The notes beneath the pieces are model-generated. The model ran no database searches and was not told where the DNA came from. It saw only the letters and a program-made list of their open reading frames with translations. A stretch of DNA of 64,000 nucleotides from Coix lacryma-jobi var. lacryma-jobi. Its lineage: Eukaryota > Streptophyta > Magnoliopsida > Poales > Poaceae. Of the stretch, positions 43,118 to 54,058 are shown piece after piece. The stretch lies in the NCBI GenBank assembly GCA_009763385.1, contig CM019828.1, positions 19,744,822 through 19,808,821 of the forward strand, read 5' to 3'. Position 1 is the stretch's first letter. Every line of letters starts with the position of its first letter. Both the position numbers and the translations under genes were made by a program.

Positions 43118-43765
43118 ATGGCCAGGGCCGTGTTCCTGTTCCTAGCTCTTGTTGCGCCCTTGGTTTCCCTGCTCCCTTCCTCAACCAGGACTTCTGCATC
43201 GCCGACCTGGCCCGCGGCGACACCCCGTCCGGGTACCCGTGCAAGCCCCAGACCGGCGTCACCGCCGACGACTTCTACTACCGTGGCCTCAACACCACGG
43301 GCCCGACCATCAACCCCTTCAACATCGGGCTCTCGTCGGCCTTCGTCACCCGGTTCCCCGGCGTGAACGGGCTGGGCATCTCGGCGGCGCGCGTGGACTT
43401 CGCCCCGGGCGGCGTGGTGCCGCTGCACTCGCACCCGGGCGGCACCGAGCTCCTCTTCGTCATCGAGGGCGCCATGTCCGCCGGCTTCGTCAGCTCCCTG
43501 ACCAACCAGGTGTTCGTCAAGACGCTGTACAAGGGCGACCTCATGGTGTTCCCGCAGGGCCTGCTGCACTTCCAGTACAACCTGGGCAGCGATGCGGCGG
43601 TGGCGCTCTCTTCTTACAGGCTACAGCAGCGCCAACCCCGGGCTCATGATCCTGGACTTCGCGCTCTTCGCCAACAACCTGCCGTCGGACGTCGTAAGCA
43701 AGCTCACCGTGGTGGACGAAGTGGAGGTCAGGAGGCTCAAGGCACTCTTCGGCGGGAGCGGCTAA
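43118..43765 (+). pseudogene. Germin-like protein (cupin), frame-disrupted
   Basis: Germin-like proteins are secreted Mn-binding cupins of the cell wall; members act as oxalate oxidase, superoxide dismutase or have no known activity. The ATG at 43118 opens a hydrophobic signal peptide (MARAVFLFLALVAPLVSL). A frame change before 43186 leads into the mature start QDFCIADLARGDTPSGYPC. Cupin box 1 is 'GVVPLHSHPGGTELLF' (H, H, E ligands) and box 2 is 'GDLMVFPQGLLHFQYN' (H ligand), both intact. A second break lies at about 43612-43625, where ~7 extra bases ('aggctac', a near duplication) shift the frame. The C-terminus ends at TAA 43763-43765. The total length (~215 aa) is normal. The composition resembles ABP19/20-like germins. 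The breaks may be real or sequence error. AATAAA at 43964-43969 is a possible poly(A) signal. Confidence 0.88.
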
Positions 43766-44199
43766 TAATAAGCCATTTGTCTCAACTCGTGGGCTGCTGC
43801 AAGGTTGGATGAGGTTCAATTGGTCGTCGTTGTGGTGTCAGATGAGCTAGCTAGGTTCAATACTTGGATTGGTCGTGGTTGTTGTCACAATAATTTGCGG
43901 TTGCGAGCAAGGCACATGCACCTGTCATTTTAACGCCAAGTTGTGCTGCACCGGAGTTGTCAGAATAAAGATAAAACGGCCCTTGAATTTAATTTGACGT
44001 TTGTCTAGCTAGTGGACAATCGGGTGTTTGAGGCCATCATCTGCACACGATTTTTTTATCCGTTAGATTAATTCAAATTGATTGTCCAGATCAAATCACT
44101 CTATCTAACTTATCTTCTTCCCTTCTTCTCAATGCTTGCACCCGATTTCGATTCATGTGCTGCTCGCCCCTACTCCTACCTTTGCTCAACCACCTTCCT
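43766..44199. other. Downstream region of germin-like gene
   Basis: Probable 3' untranslated sequence and spacer. An AATAAA motif lies at 43964-43969, ~200 bp after the stop codon. Nothing else is supported. Confidence 0.5.
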
Positions 44200-44437
44200 C
44201 CAAATTATAAAAAGCCATGCAGCCCAAAGCCTGGCAGCCCGACCCACAGCCCAACAATTTGGCCTGACCCGAGCCCGTCCCGGCCTGGCACCCTGTGGGA
44301 ATGGCCTAGCTTGGCACCAAACACTAGGTCGTGTCTGGGCCACCACCTAGGCCCGCAGGCGGGCACGACATGGCACGAGCATTAAAGGCCGGCCCAGCTC
44401 AGCACCCCCGTCGTATATATGTCGCCCGCCGCCGTCT

Positions 44438-44967
44438 CCCCTAACCCTAACCCATGCATCTCATTCCTTCCTCGCCGCTCCACACTCGCTCTCGCAAGAT
44501 CTTCTTGAGGCCTCGTCGAGGCGCTTTCCTCGCTGTCGTCGACCCGGACTCCGGTGACCTGCCAGCCGCCGCATCGCCCCCTCCCCTAATCCTAACCCTC
44601 TTCATTCCACACCGCCATCGCCGCACCGCTCTCGCACTCGCGGACTCGCAGTGCACCTTGAGCCCTCGTCCGCTCGCCGAGGCGTGATCCTCGTTGTCTT
44701 CGACCCCGACTCCGGTGACCTCTAATAGCCTACCGTCGGTGTCCTCCCCTACCTAGATCCCTCTCTCCCTTGTCCCAATTTGTATCCCCCCTCTAGGCTC
44801 TAGATCTGTCGGTGATTATGTGAGTTTGTTCTCCCCGTCTATCCCTCCTGCACTACTCGTCGTCCTTGTTAACCGAGTGTCGTTGTCATCTTCTTTAGCC
44901 TCTGGATCGGCGTCGGTCTTCTCTGACACTGGGCTTCAGCTGCGTAGGTAAACCCTAACCCTAACCT
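44438..44967 (+). promoter_or_regulatory. Telo-box motifs in hAT leader
   Basis: CCCTAACCCTAACCC at about 44438-44453 and AAACCCTAACCCTAACC at 44950-44966, with a worn copy near 44586. Short AAACCCTAA boxes are common in plant 5' leaders. A GT-AG-like leader intron ending 'ttgcacag' near 45018 is possible. Confidence 0.5.
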
Positions 44968-45090
44968 GCTTCTTCTTTCATTGATCTGCATCTCATTTTT
45001 TCTTCATTGGTTGCACAGGTTGGTAGTTGATGCTCCTTCCTCTATCTGCGGCAGAGAAGAAGTAAGGCGGCCACCCACACCATTGAGGAA

Positions 45091-46366
45091 CATGGCTGGA
45101 GAGGCAGAGGCCATGGCTGAGGAGGATGTGGTACTATCGTCGGGACTAGCCCTAGAGAGCGAGGATGACGATGACACCCGAGAGGACGCTGTTTCGTTGT
45201 TCGTTATCAATCTTGGGGACGACTCTGCTGCTCCCAATTTAGTCGATCTGAACGACGACACAGTGGTGAAGGTGCGGTGGCGAATGTGAACATTGACGAC
45301 TCTGCTCCTTCTGTTGCTTGTAATGGTAATCTTGGTAAGCATAAATCACCTGTGGGTTGATTTTGAGGAGATCTTTGAGACTATTAATGGTGTTAAGATT
45401 TGCACTAATAAGTCTAAATGTAAAATGTGTAAACTACCTTGTCTGCTAGATCTGTTGCTGATACTAGTCAATTAAAGAAGCACCAAAACTTGTAGGATTA
45501 AAACTGATCAATGTGCTAGGGTTCAATATAGGCTTTCATACAATCCTGATGGTTCTGTGCATAACTAGACTATAAACTTCATGTTGCTAGATTTGAATTG
45601 TATTGTTTGATTGCTAAACCTGATGTGCCTTTCAGAATTGGTGAATAGATGTTTGGGAATAATATATTGTTAGAGCTCGTAATCCTAGGTTTGCTAAAGT
45701 CTCTAGACAAACCACCACTAGAGATCTTAGCAATTTTTTAATGAACGTCGTAATATTATTAAGAACTATGTGTTGTCTGGTGCTTCTTTTGTTGCTCTAA
45801 CATCAGACATTTGGTCTTGTAATGCTAAGGAAGACTATATCAGTGTTGTGGCCTATTATGTTAGTGCTGACCGAGAGTTACAGAAAAAGGTAATTGATCT
45901 TTGGTTTGATTGATGTAAAACATACATGTGAGAATATTGTTGAAAAGGTTGCTTGTGTTGTTCAAGAGTTTGCTTTGATTGACAAGCTATTCTCTATTAC
46001 TCTTGACAATTCTTCTTCCAATGCTAAGGTCATGGAAACTTTGACACCTATATTTGGTGGTTATCTTGGTTCTGATAATCTGATACATCAATGTTGTGTC
46101 TGCCATATTATTAATCTCATTGTAAATATGGCTTAAAAAGGTTCAAACCTTACACTAAGGATTTTGGAACTGCTACCAACTTCTTAAATTCTTCTAATCA
46201 AAGAATTGTTATGTTCAAGAACTATTGTATTGCACAGGGTGTTAGACCCAGAAAATTTAGCTTGGATATGAATGTTAGATGAAATGCTACGTACCTTAGG
46301 CTTAAGCACTTGTTGCCATATATTTTTTTATGTGTTCATTAATCCAATTATGGATCCACATTGTTA
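45091..46366 (+). pseudogene. hAT (Ac-like) transposase, N-terminal half
   Basis: The first ATG is at 45091 (MAGEAEAMAEED), followed by an acidic region. A worn BED-type zinc finger ('WVDFEEIFE...CKMCK') is at about 45355-45430. The catalytic-core blocks are 'ALTSDIWSC' (about 45787-45815, first Asp region), 'ITLDNSSSNAKVM' (about 45995) and 'QCCVCHIINLIVN' (about 46090), followed by 'KFSLDMNVR' (about 46255). These are standard Ac/RICESLEEPER-type landmarks. Stops and frame shifts separate every block, so the copy is dead. The frame is cut at 46371 by the LTR element. Function in intact relatives is DNA cleavage and joining in the nucleus. Confidence 0.82.
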
Positions 46367-47350
46367 ACTGTTGAAAGGTTCTAGTTTGGTTTTGGTAATT
46401 GAGTGACAACTTAGGTGGACTAATATGTGTTTGAAGTGAATTACACAGGTGATTAGTCCACAGGTGATCATGTGTGAGCAACATATGCCATAGGGGTGAA
46501 ATGGCTTGGAGGATGTTGAAAGGCTCACACATGTGATGAAGGAGCTTATTGCATATGTGACATGACATGGAGTCATGTGGCTAAGATGGTGAAGATCAAG
46601 GCAAGACTTGGCTTGATGGACCGTTGCGAAGGTGAAGGGCAAGTTGGAGGCTTTGAAGCCGTTTGTTCCGAGTGTCGGGAGGCTTGAGCAAAGACTTGGC
46701 GCCGATGGACCGAAGCATGGTGAAGAGCAAGTGAGGTCAAGATCGATGGACCATGGAGGCTATGTGATGATATGAAGTGGATCGTATCATTTGATGATAG
46801 GTTGGTGCATTGTTTGCATCAACACCGAAGGAGATGGAATGGAATGCGCAAGACAAAGGTTATTTGTAGGGCATTTCATTTCATCGGTCATAGGTCTGTA
46901 GAGAAGATTATGACCGGGTTTAGGATAGATGGCCGTACTATCAAGAGGAGCAAACTTGTTTGCATATCGGTATGTCATCTAGTGCCACTCGAGCGATCTA
47001 ACATTGCGTCGTTACTAGGATCGAGTGGCGTTGTGAGTGCAAGTGAAAATCCTTTGAAAAATAATTGTGAAAATTCTAACACACATGCACAAGGTTGTAT
47101 ACACTTGGTGGTGTTGGCACATTTGCAAAGGAGAAGAAGTTGGATAAGTTTTGGAGAAAACTTTGGTTGAAAAAGAGAAGTGATGGTTCTTGGATTGGAA
47201 AACTGTATTGATCCTTTGTGCTTTGGATCATGAGTTCATGTGGGTTGTGTATCCCTCTGAATAAGCTTTCCAAAATGTCCAAGATCATCAAATTCCGAGT
47301 TGGGAGCTAAGAGTTATGGCCGTTCTCGTGGGAGGCTTTCTGGAGAGTGG

Positions 47351-47667
47351 CGGACTGTCTGCCATTTTTGTGGCGGACTGTCCGCGGGCCTCGGACGCAC
47401 CGATGGGGATGCATCGGACGCTACGAGTGCACTGTTCTTGGGTTAACAGGTGAACGGCGGACTATCCGGGCCTATAAGGGCGGACTGTCCGCCGACTAAT
47501 TTTTCGGAGAACAAAGTTGCTGGACAGGTTCTGTGTAGGGCTGTCGATTTTCAACGGCGGACTGTCCGGGCCCAAGGGGTGGACTGTCCGGGGTGACCGT
47601 TGCAGCTCCTAACGGCTAGTTTTGTTATAAGAGCGGACTGTCCGGGGCTATAAGGGCGGACTGTCTG
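47351..47667 (+). promoter_or_regulatory. Array of CGGACTGTCCG motifs in U3
   Basis: CGGACT(G/A)TC(C/T)G(G/C)-type motifs start at about 47351, 47374, 47458, 47481, 47558, 47579, 47634 and 47657, ending 50 bp before the TATA box. Most are followed by GGGC or CCG. They resemble repeated protein-binding sites; the factor is unknown. Confidence 0.6.
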
Positions 47668-47716
47668 CAGTTCAAATTTCAGCACGCGTCCAAACGGCTA
47701 GTTTGGGCCCTCCCTC

Positions 47717-47724
47717 TATAAATA
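47717..47724 (+). promoter_or_regulatory. TATA box, element A 5' LTR
   Basis: TATAAATA in 'ccctctataaatagaggtgg'. The 3' LTR copy is at 55394-55401. Confidence 0.8.
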
Positions 47725-48879
47725 GAGGTGGTGGCCGGCCATTTGGTGTGTTGGGCACCTTGGGGACTTAGTGTCCTTGTGTGAGAGTGCTTGGGAGCCC
47801 TCCAACTCACTTGGGATTAGTGCTAATCATATCCGCTAAATGAGAGAGCGATTCTAGTGCGGTGCATGAGAGATTGCAAGTGTGGCACTAGGTGATCGAG
47901 TTGCAAGCCGGTGGTGCTTGTTACTCTTGGAGGTTGCCACCTCCTAGACGACTTGGAGGCTTGTGTGTGCTCCGTGGTAGCACGCTCGGAGATTGAGTGG
48001 TGCTCCGGAGGCGACCGCTTTGTGAGGGGTGTTGTGCTCACCCCGCGGGAGATCGCAAAGAGCAACTCTAGTAAAGAGAGACGTGAAGAGCGTCAAGTGG
48101 TTCGGCCGGGTCGAGTGCTAGAGCTTGTGGTAAGCACTCCTTGGGAGAGTGTGACTAGTGTGTAGTCCACCAACAACAGGACCGGCGACAACCTTGAGCT
48201 TGTCTCAACGGGGACTAGCTTGGTGGCAACCAAGTGAACCTCGGGATAAAATCACCGTGTCAACATTGTCTTCATCTCTCGGTGGTTTACTATCTCCATT
48301 CACTAGCTTGTATTTCCATACTCATACTTGTGCTAGTGTTTAGTTGTTGCTCTTGTGTAGCTATCTAGCTTGTGTAGATTAAATAGTTGCTCTTGTAATT
48401 AGTTAGCTTGTGTAGCTTGCTAGTTACCTTCTTGCTTGTGTAGCTTAGAAGTAGATCTCTTGCGTGACTAATTGGCTTGAGTAGCCTTGTTAGTCACATT
48501 GCTTAGTTTGTTAGCTAAGTATGTTGAGCTCTCTAATTTGGCTTGTGTAGCCTTGTTATTGAGCATTGCTAGTGAGCTTAGGCTTTATGTGCTTTGCATC
48601 ACTAGATTGATTAGGAGCTCCCCGGTTTGATTAGAGTACTAGTTGCATAGGTTTGTGTGACCTTGCAAGCTAGATTGTTTAGGTGAGCTCTAGCTAGCCT
48701 AGCACCTTATTTGCTTTGTTTAGGATCTTTTGTAAGGTGCTAAAGTTAATAGGTAGACGGGTGTAGTCTTGGCTAGACCGATAGATAGTTTTAATTCCGC
48801 ATTTGTTTCGGTTAGCCGTGAGATTAATTTTAGAAAAGACTATTCACCCCCCTCTAGTCCGCCATCTCGACCCTTCAAG

Positions 48880-48891
48880 TGGTATCAAAGC
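48880..48891 (+). other. Primer-binding site, element A
   Basis: TGGTATCAAAGC, 2 bp after the LTR, matches the 3' end complement of initiator tRNA-Met (TGGTATCAGAGC) at 11 of 12 positions. Confidence 0.88.
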
Positions 48892-48928
48892 TAGGTCTCT
48901 TATTTGTGGTCTTCACCGACCCGAGAGG

Positions 48929-50648
48929 ATGACGACTAGTTGGCTAGATGTTGAGTGTGACACACATATTTTTGATGGCACACACTATGCACGATGGAAA
49001 CTTCATATGCTTGATCTTTTTCGTGCTTTTGGTCCGAAGTTTTGGTGGATCGTTGTTGTTGGTTTTACTCATGTCTTGGATGAGAGTAATCTAACCCAGC
49101 GCAAGAGGATTGCCTAACACTCGATGCACAAGCCCAATGTTTTCTAACAAATGCTTTGCAAGATGAGATATTTGGTAGAGTGATGACTTCGGTGAGTGCC
49201 CATGATATGTGGATGGCACTCAAATATCTCTATGGTGATTTCTCTATTTGGGATGATGGCAAATTCAAGGAGGAGGATCACATAGAGATGGTACATGAGG
49301 ATGTTGAACATGACCGCAACATGGTGGTTGTGAAGGATTGCTCCACCTCATGGTCAAGTGATGATGATGATGTTCAACCCACAAGATCACTTGACAAAGA
49401 TGACGGTGACCATAGCCAAAGCTCAAGTGGTGCAAATGATGACGCCATTCCATGCACACTTGATGATGATGATGATGACGACTATGAGAGTGATGTCTCT
49501 TCAAGCTCTTCTACTACACCACATTGCTTCATGTCACATGGTGACACTAAGGTATCAATTGCTAATGTGGTAGTTTATTGTGATGATCCAAATTTTGAGC
49601 TTGTATGTAGACTCACTAAGGATTTAGAAAATGAGATGGCTAAAACAATAAAATTGACAAAAGAAAACTCACTTCTAAAGAATGCATGTGAACAACAAAA
49701 GCATCTACTTTATGTTACTACTTGTTCACATGATGAGCTTAAATTGACTCATGAGGAACTTAGTGTTGCTCATGATAACTTGGTACAAGACCATGCTTTT
49801 CTCACTAAGAAGCTTCCTAATGAAGAAACTAAACTAGTGAGAGCTCATCATTTGGGCCAAATGATCAATCACATATTTGTGCTAACCCATGTGATGTAGA
49901 GAAGAAGCATGTATCCGCCTCTTGTGATGATTTAGTATCTATGCCATGTTCTTCACATATAGATGCTTGTTCTACTTCTATGACCTGTGAGACTAACATT
50001 CTGAAGGAGAATATTGAGTTTAAAAGTGAAGTGAAGAATTTGAGCAACAAGTTAGAGAGGTGGTATGGATCAAAGGTTACCTATGAGCACATGATGAAGA
50101 ATCAAAGAAGCTATGGTGACAAAAGTGGAATTGGCTTGAGCAAGAGCAAGGGCAAGAAGATGAAGAAGCAAGAAGAAAATAAGCTATCTCATTTCATGTG
50201 CTACCGGTGCCATGAAATGGGACACTTTGCCAAATCCTGCCCAACCAAGAAGCCAATAATGAGGCCACAAGGTGAAGAGAAGAAGCCCCAAGTGCAAAGC
50301 AAGATTAACCATGAAGATGGTGATATGGGAAGAAGAAGAAGAAAACAAGAAAGGGAGGAAAGCAAGGCATCCAACTCATATCCAAGATGCCAAGATGATG
50401 ATGAGCAAGGATCAAAATGAGAAAGAGATTTGGCTCACATCAAGTGCTACAAGTGTGGTGATATGAGACACTTTGCCTCGAAGTGTCCTACCAAGCTTGA
50501 GAAGAAGGCTCAAGCAACTCATGAGAGGCAAGGCAATGAGAAGCAACATTTGAGCAAGGAAGAGAAGGCTCAATCAAAGAGAATTTGCTACTCATGTCGG
50601 GAAAGGGGACACATGGCTAATTCATGTCCCCTAGGTAATTACTTCTAA
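48929..50648 (+). pseudogene. Sirevirus-like gag with three CCHC knuckles
   Basis: Start ATG at 48929 (MTTSWLDVECDTHIFDGTHY), with the DGTHYARWK-type N-terminal gag fold. A frame break at about 49110 is followed by an open frame (49156-49899) with acidic Asp/Ser runs. Further frames carry zinc knuckles CYRCHEMGHFAKSC (about 50200), CYKCGDMRHFASKC (about 50445) and CYSCRERGHMANSC (about 50586). The middle one has R for G before H. The last frame stops at 50648. The protein would form particles and bind RNA. Three frame changes; no protease follows. Confidence 0.85.
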
Positions 50649-53240
50649 GCCTATTTCAATTGATGATAATATTGTGCTTAGAAAGGATTACAATGGTACC
50701 TCATCGGTGGCTATTGCAAAACATCCCGCTATCATACTAAGGCATTGCCTAAGTATGTTGCACCTAACTTGAGAGGACCCAAACTAGTTTGGGTACCATC
50801 AAAAAAGTGGATGAATGTGTGTAGGTACCATGGCATTGGAGACTTGATTCAATTGATTCCATATTGTTCATCGTGTGATTGAGTAAAGTAAAGAAGCTTA
50901 GTGCACATCCAAACCCAATGCCAAGTCAAGATAAGTGAAGTCCAAGTGCAAAACACACAAGTGCAAAATTCAAGTTGTGGTGATTTATTGGAAATATTTG
51001 AAGGTTTGCAAAATGGATGAAGAAGCTTGCTATTGGATAATATGAGCTACCAAGGTATTTTCCGGTTGATCATATTCATTGGGTGCATATGAGTTGATTG
51101 AAATGAATATATATGCATATGTTTCTTGCTATGAGATGTTTGAATGGATAATTGCTTAGTGATCAAGTTTAAGTTAGTTTGATTGGATATGTTCACAAGT
51201 AGTAAGTGGATTTGCATGGATATATGTCTTGTGTTCATGTTCAAACAAGTTAGCTTCAAGTTTGATTCAAATTGCTAAAGTATAGCTCAATTGCTCAAAG
51301 TTGTCCAATATTGCAAATCTGAATGAGCTGAGAAGATAGCCATGTTTGGATGATCAAATCTAGTTGGATTGGCTTGAAATTTGGTGTGCATGCTCTACAC
51401 TTATAGTATTAGTTGCTGTAGAAAATTGGAATTCATTGGATAAGTGAAACTCCGTGTGGTAGTGGATCTTGTCAACTCTAGTGCAGCAGTTTTCAGCATG
51501 GACAGCAAGTGAGAGAATTGAAATCTGGTAGCAATCTAGAAAGCCAATGAAGCTCAATTTTTTATAGCTACTAGAATACATAGCGAGGCACATCTCCACC
51601 AAATTTCATGGTAATTGGCTCATATTTTGGGAGATATGTATGTTTCTTTGAGAAGGACAGAATCAGCCAGAAAAGTGACAATTATTGGATTGATCTAGAG
51701 TCACTTTAATTGAAAGGCCCTCAAGTTGGAATCATGTGTTTAAGTAGTTGAGGACCTATGTTTGGTTTTGATATGAGTTAGGAACATGACAAATGAGTAC
51801 AAGGTCACTTGATTGTGGAGTGTATTTGGCACACATTTGGTACTCAAATTGAAAATTGAGACCAACATCGAGTTGAAGATAAAGATCAAGTTCTAGTATC
51901 AATTGAAGATCAATTAAAAGAAAGAAAAAGGACTCAAAGAAGAAAGAGTTGAAATAAGGCAACCATACAAGAGCTTTTATCATGATGAGCTCACCATTGG
52001 ATCAATCAAACAAAGACATTTCGAGTAAGGATCAAGGATGTTCTTTGGAAAGAGGTCACTTCTCCCTTTGTAGGGCTTGCTGCCTTTTGTAGGTTAACCA
52101 AGTGTGGTACTTGGAAGGCTAATATGGAAGTGGTGATTCAAAGGATGTTTGGGATGCTTAGTTGAATAAATGAAAGGATTGGCCAAGCAAAGCAACAACA
52201 ACCCATAGTAGAGAGCAAATTGAAATTTATCAATTGGTATGATCTCCATTGGTATTTATTGAGAGGCTCTCAAGCAAGCAAAGAAAACAATGAAGAAGCA
52301 ATGTCAACCACCACATTAAGCTAGTACACTTGATCATATGGGTGAAGATTTGTTCTATCAATTGGTATCTATTGGTCTTCACCATGGACTTCACATTGCT
52401 ATTGCAGAGCTAAAATTGGAATCAAATGACTATCCTCTACTCCAAGATAGCATAGGTATCATTGTAATGTGCATGATCATTTCATCCCTTACTACTATGC
52501 GGTTAGTGCATGTAGTACATGCTTAATAGGATCATGCATAACAAATGAAATTTTTAAATTCATAGCCTACCACTATTGCTTGTTTGATTATATGATCTAG
52601 TGGTAGTATATGAATTTGTTCATGAGCTAGTAAACCCAAGTACTTGATCTAGAAGATGAGCATTCAAGTGTCTAATTCAACGTGAGTAAGATAACCATTG
52701 AAAGATGTGTGTGAAGAAGCTTACTCTAGAGCAAACTGAGTTAGATATCTTGTGCAAGTTTAATAGTTCAAGTCACAAATGATAAGCTCATGACAAGAGT
52801 TCAAGAATAAGACAATAATGCAAATGGATATCAAGTTTAAACATTCATCAAGTGGTATCTAGACTCATCATTTCTTCACATGGTATCTCTTCAAAAATGG
52901 TATTTGCCAAGTGGTGTCTAGATCAAGCTCTAAGGTGGTATCCTACAATATGTCAAGTGATCCTCAACCTTAAGTGATCAAATCAAGCAAAGATCCCTCA
53001 CCAACAAGAGCTCAAGTATATCAAGTGGATGACCCATGCTATGACATAAGGGAAGATGCCCCACCGATTGGTACCAAGGTCAAAGATCCTACAAGTGGCT
53101 TTCATGGATTTACACAGGGTATCTACATGTAGTGTCATTCCAACATAATATGATAGTGTCCATCAAAAATACAAGACTCAAGTATCAACCATCTACCCTA
53201 GTGTCACCCTTTGTGGAAAAGAGCATACCTTTTATGGTCA
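50649..53240 (+). other. Non-coding interior of element A
   Basis: 2.6 kb where pol should be. No RT, integrase or RNase H motif is visible in any frame and no open frame exceeds ~80 codons. A gag-tail remnant ('GPKLVWVPS'-like) appears near 50780-50800. The rest is AT-rich and unrecognised. Confidence 0.75.
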
Positions 53241-54058
53241 TTGATGACAAAGGGGGAGAAATTGTGGCAAAGATATGTCAATTGTGATATGTCAAGGACA
53301 AAGGGGGAGAAAACAAGAAAGGAAGATGGACATGGATCAAGAGGGATATGTCAAGGACAAAGGGGAGAAAACAAAAAGGGAAGATGGACATGGATCAAGA
53401 GGGAGCAAGATTGAACAATGGAAAAGGATCAAAATTCTTGGACAAAGAGAGCACACAAGTAGGGGAGCAAGCTCATGAACTTGGTTGATTGCATTTTGAT
53501 ATGTGCATATTCATATGACTTGCTTGCATAATGCATATGTCTTACATTTGATATATATGCTTGTATGCAATGATTGCTAGAGCTAAGACTTGGATGATGA
53601 TTGTTTTCCTTCTATTGGTATTTTGAGCTTAGTCTTAGTGTAGCAAGTGGTAACTAGAACCTTGCTATAATGTTGATCTCATGTGGTATCTAGTTTCACT
53701 TGTTTCTAGCAAGGTTGATGCTAAGGATGAATGAAAATGTGCTATACACGCTACAAAGGTACATTTCCATTTTGTACACCTTAGCATCACTTAGTTGTGC
53801 TAACACTCCCACAAATTTCTTATTTATGCATGCGTGTAAGCTTGAAACCAAACCATTGAGCACACAAGTAGGGGGAGTTAACACTACCAGTCGGGTTGTA
53901 TGGTACTTATCCAAATCCTCTCATATGGTCCTTAATGTTGGATAAGTAACATAGAATCCAAATCAAGTTAGCAATTTACATTTCTTGTAAAGTGCTAGCT
54001 TGGAATAAGCTTATTTCCATATCTTGTAGAGTTGTCATCAATACCAAAAAGGGGAGAT
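53241..54058 (+). other. Multiple polypurine tracts before 3' LTR, element A
   Basis: AAAGGGGGAGA-type tracts at about 53249, 53299, 53359 and 53871, plus the functional one, AAAAAGGGGAGA, at about 54046-54057 directly before the LTR. Arrays of such tracts are a described trait of Sireviruses. Confidence 0.75.

Larger units (their letters stand above)
46372..48877 (+). repeat. 5' LTR of Sirevirus-like element A
   Basis: 2506 bp. U3 holds about eight GCGGACTGTCCG-type motifs at 47351-47667, then a TATA box (TATAAATA, 47717-47724). The 3' part (48310-48700) is rich in repeated 'agcttgtgtag' units. It differs from the 3' LTR mostly by 1-2 base indels. Confidence 0.92.

Noticed and set aside
44438..44967. 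CCCTAAC repeats, possible telomeric DNA.
   Set aside because: Only two to three units each; fits telo-box motifs in a leader, not a telomere or fusion point.
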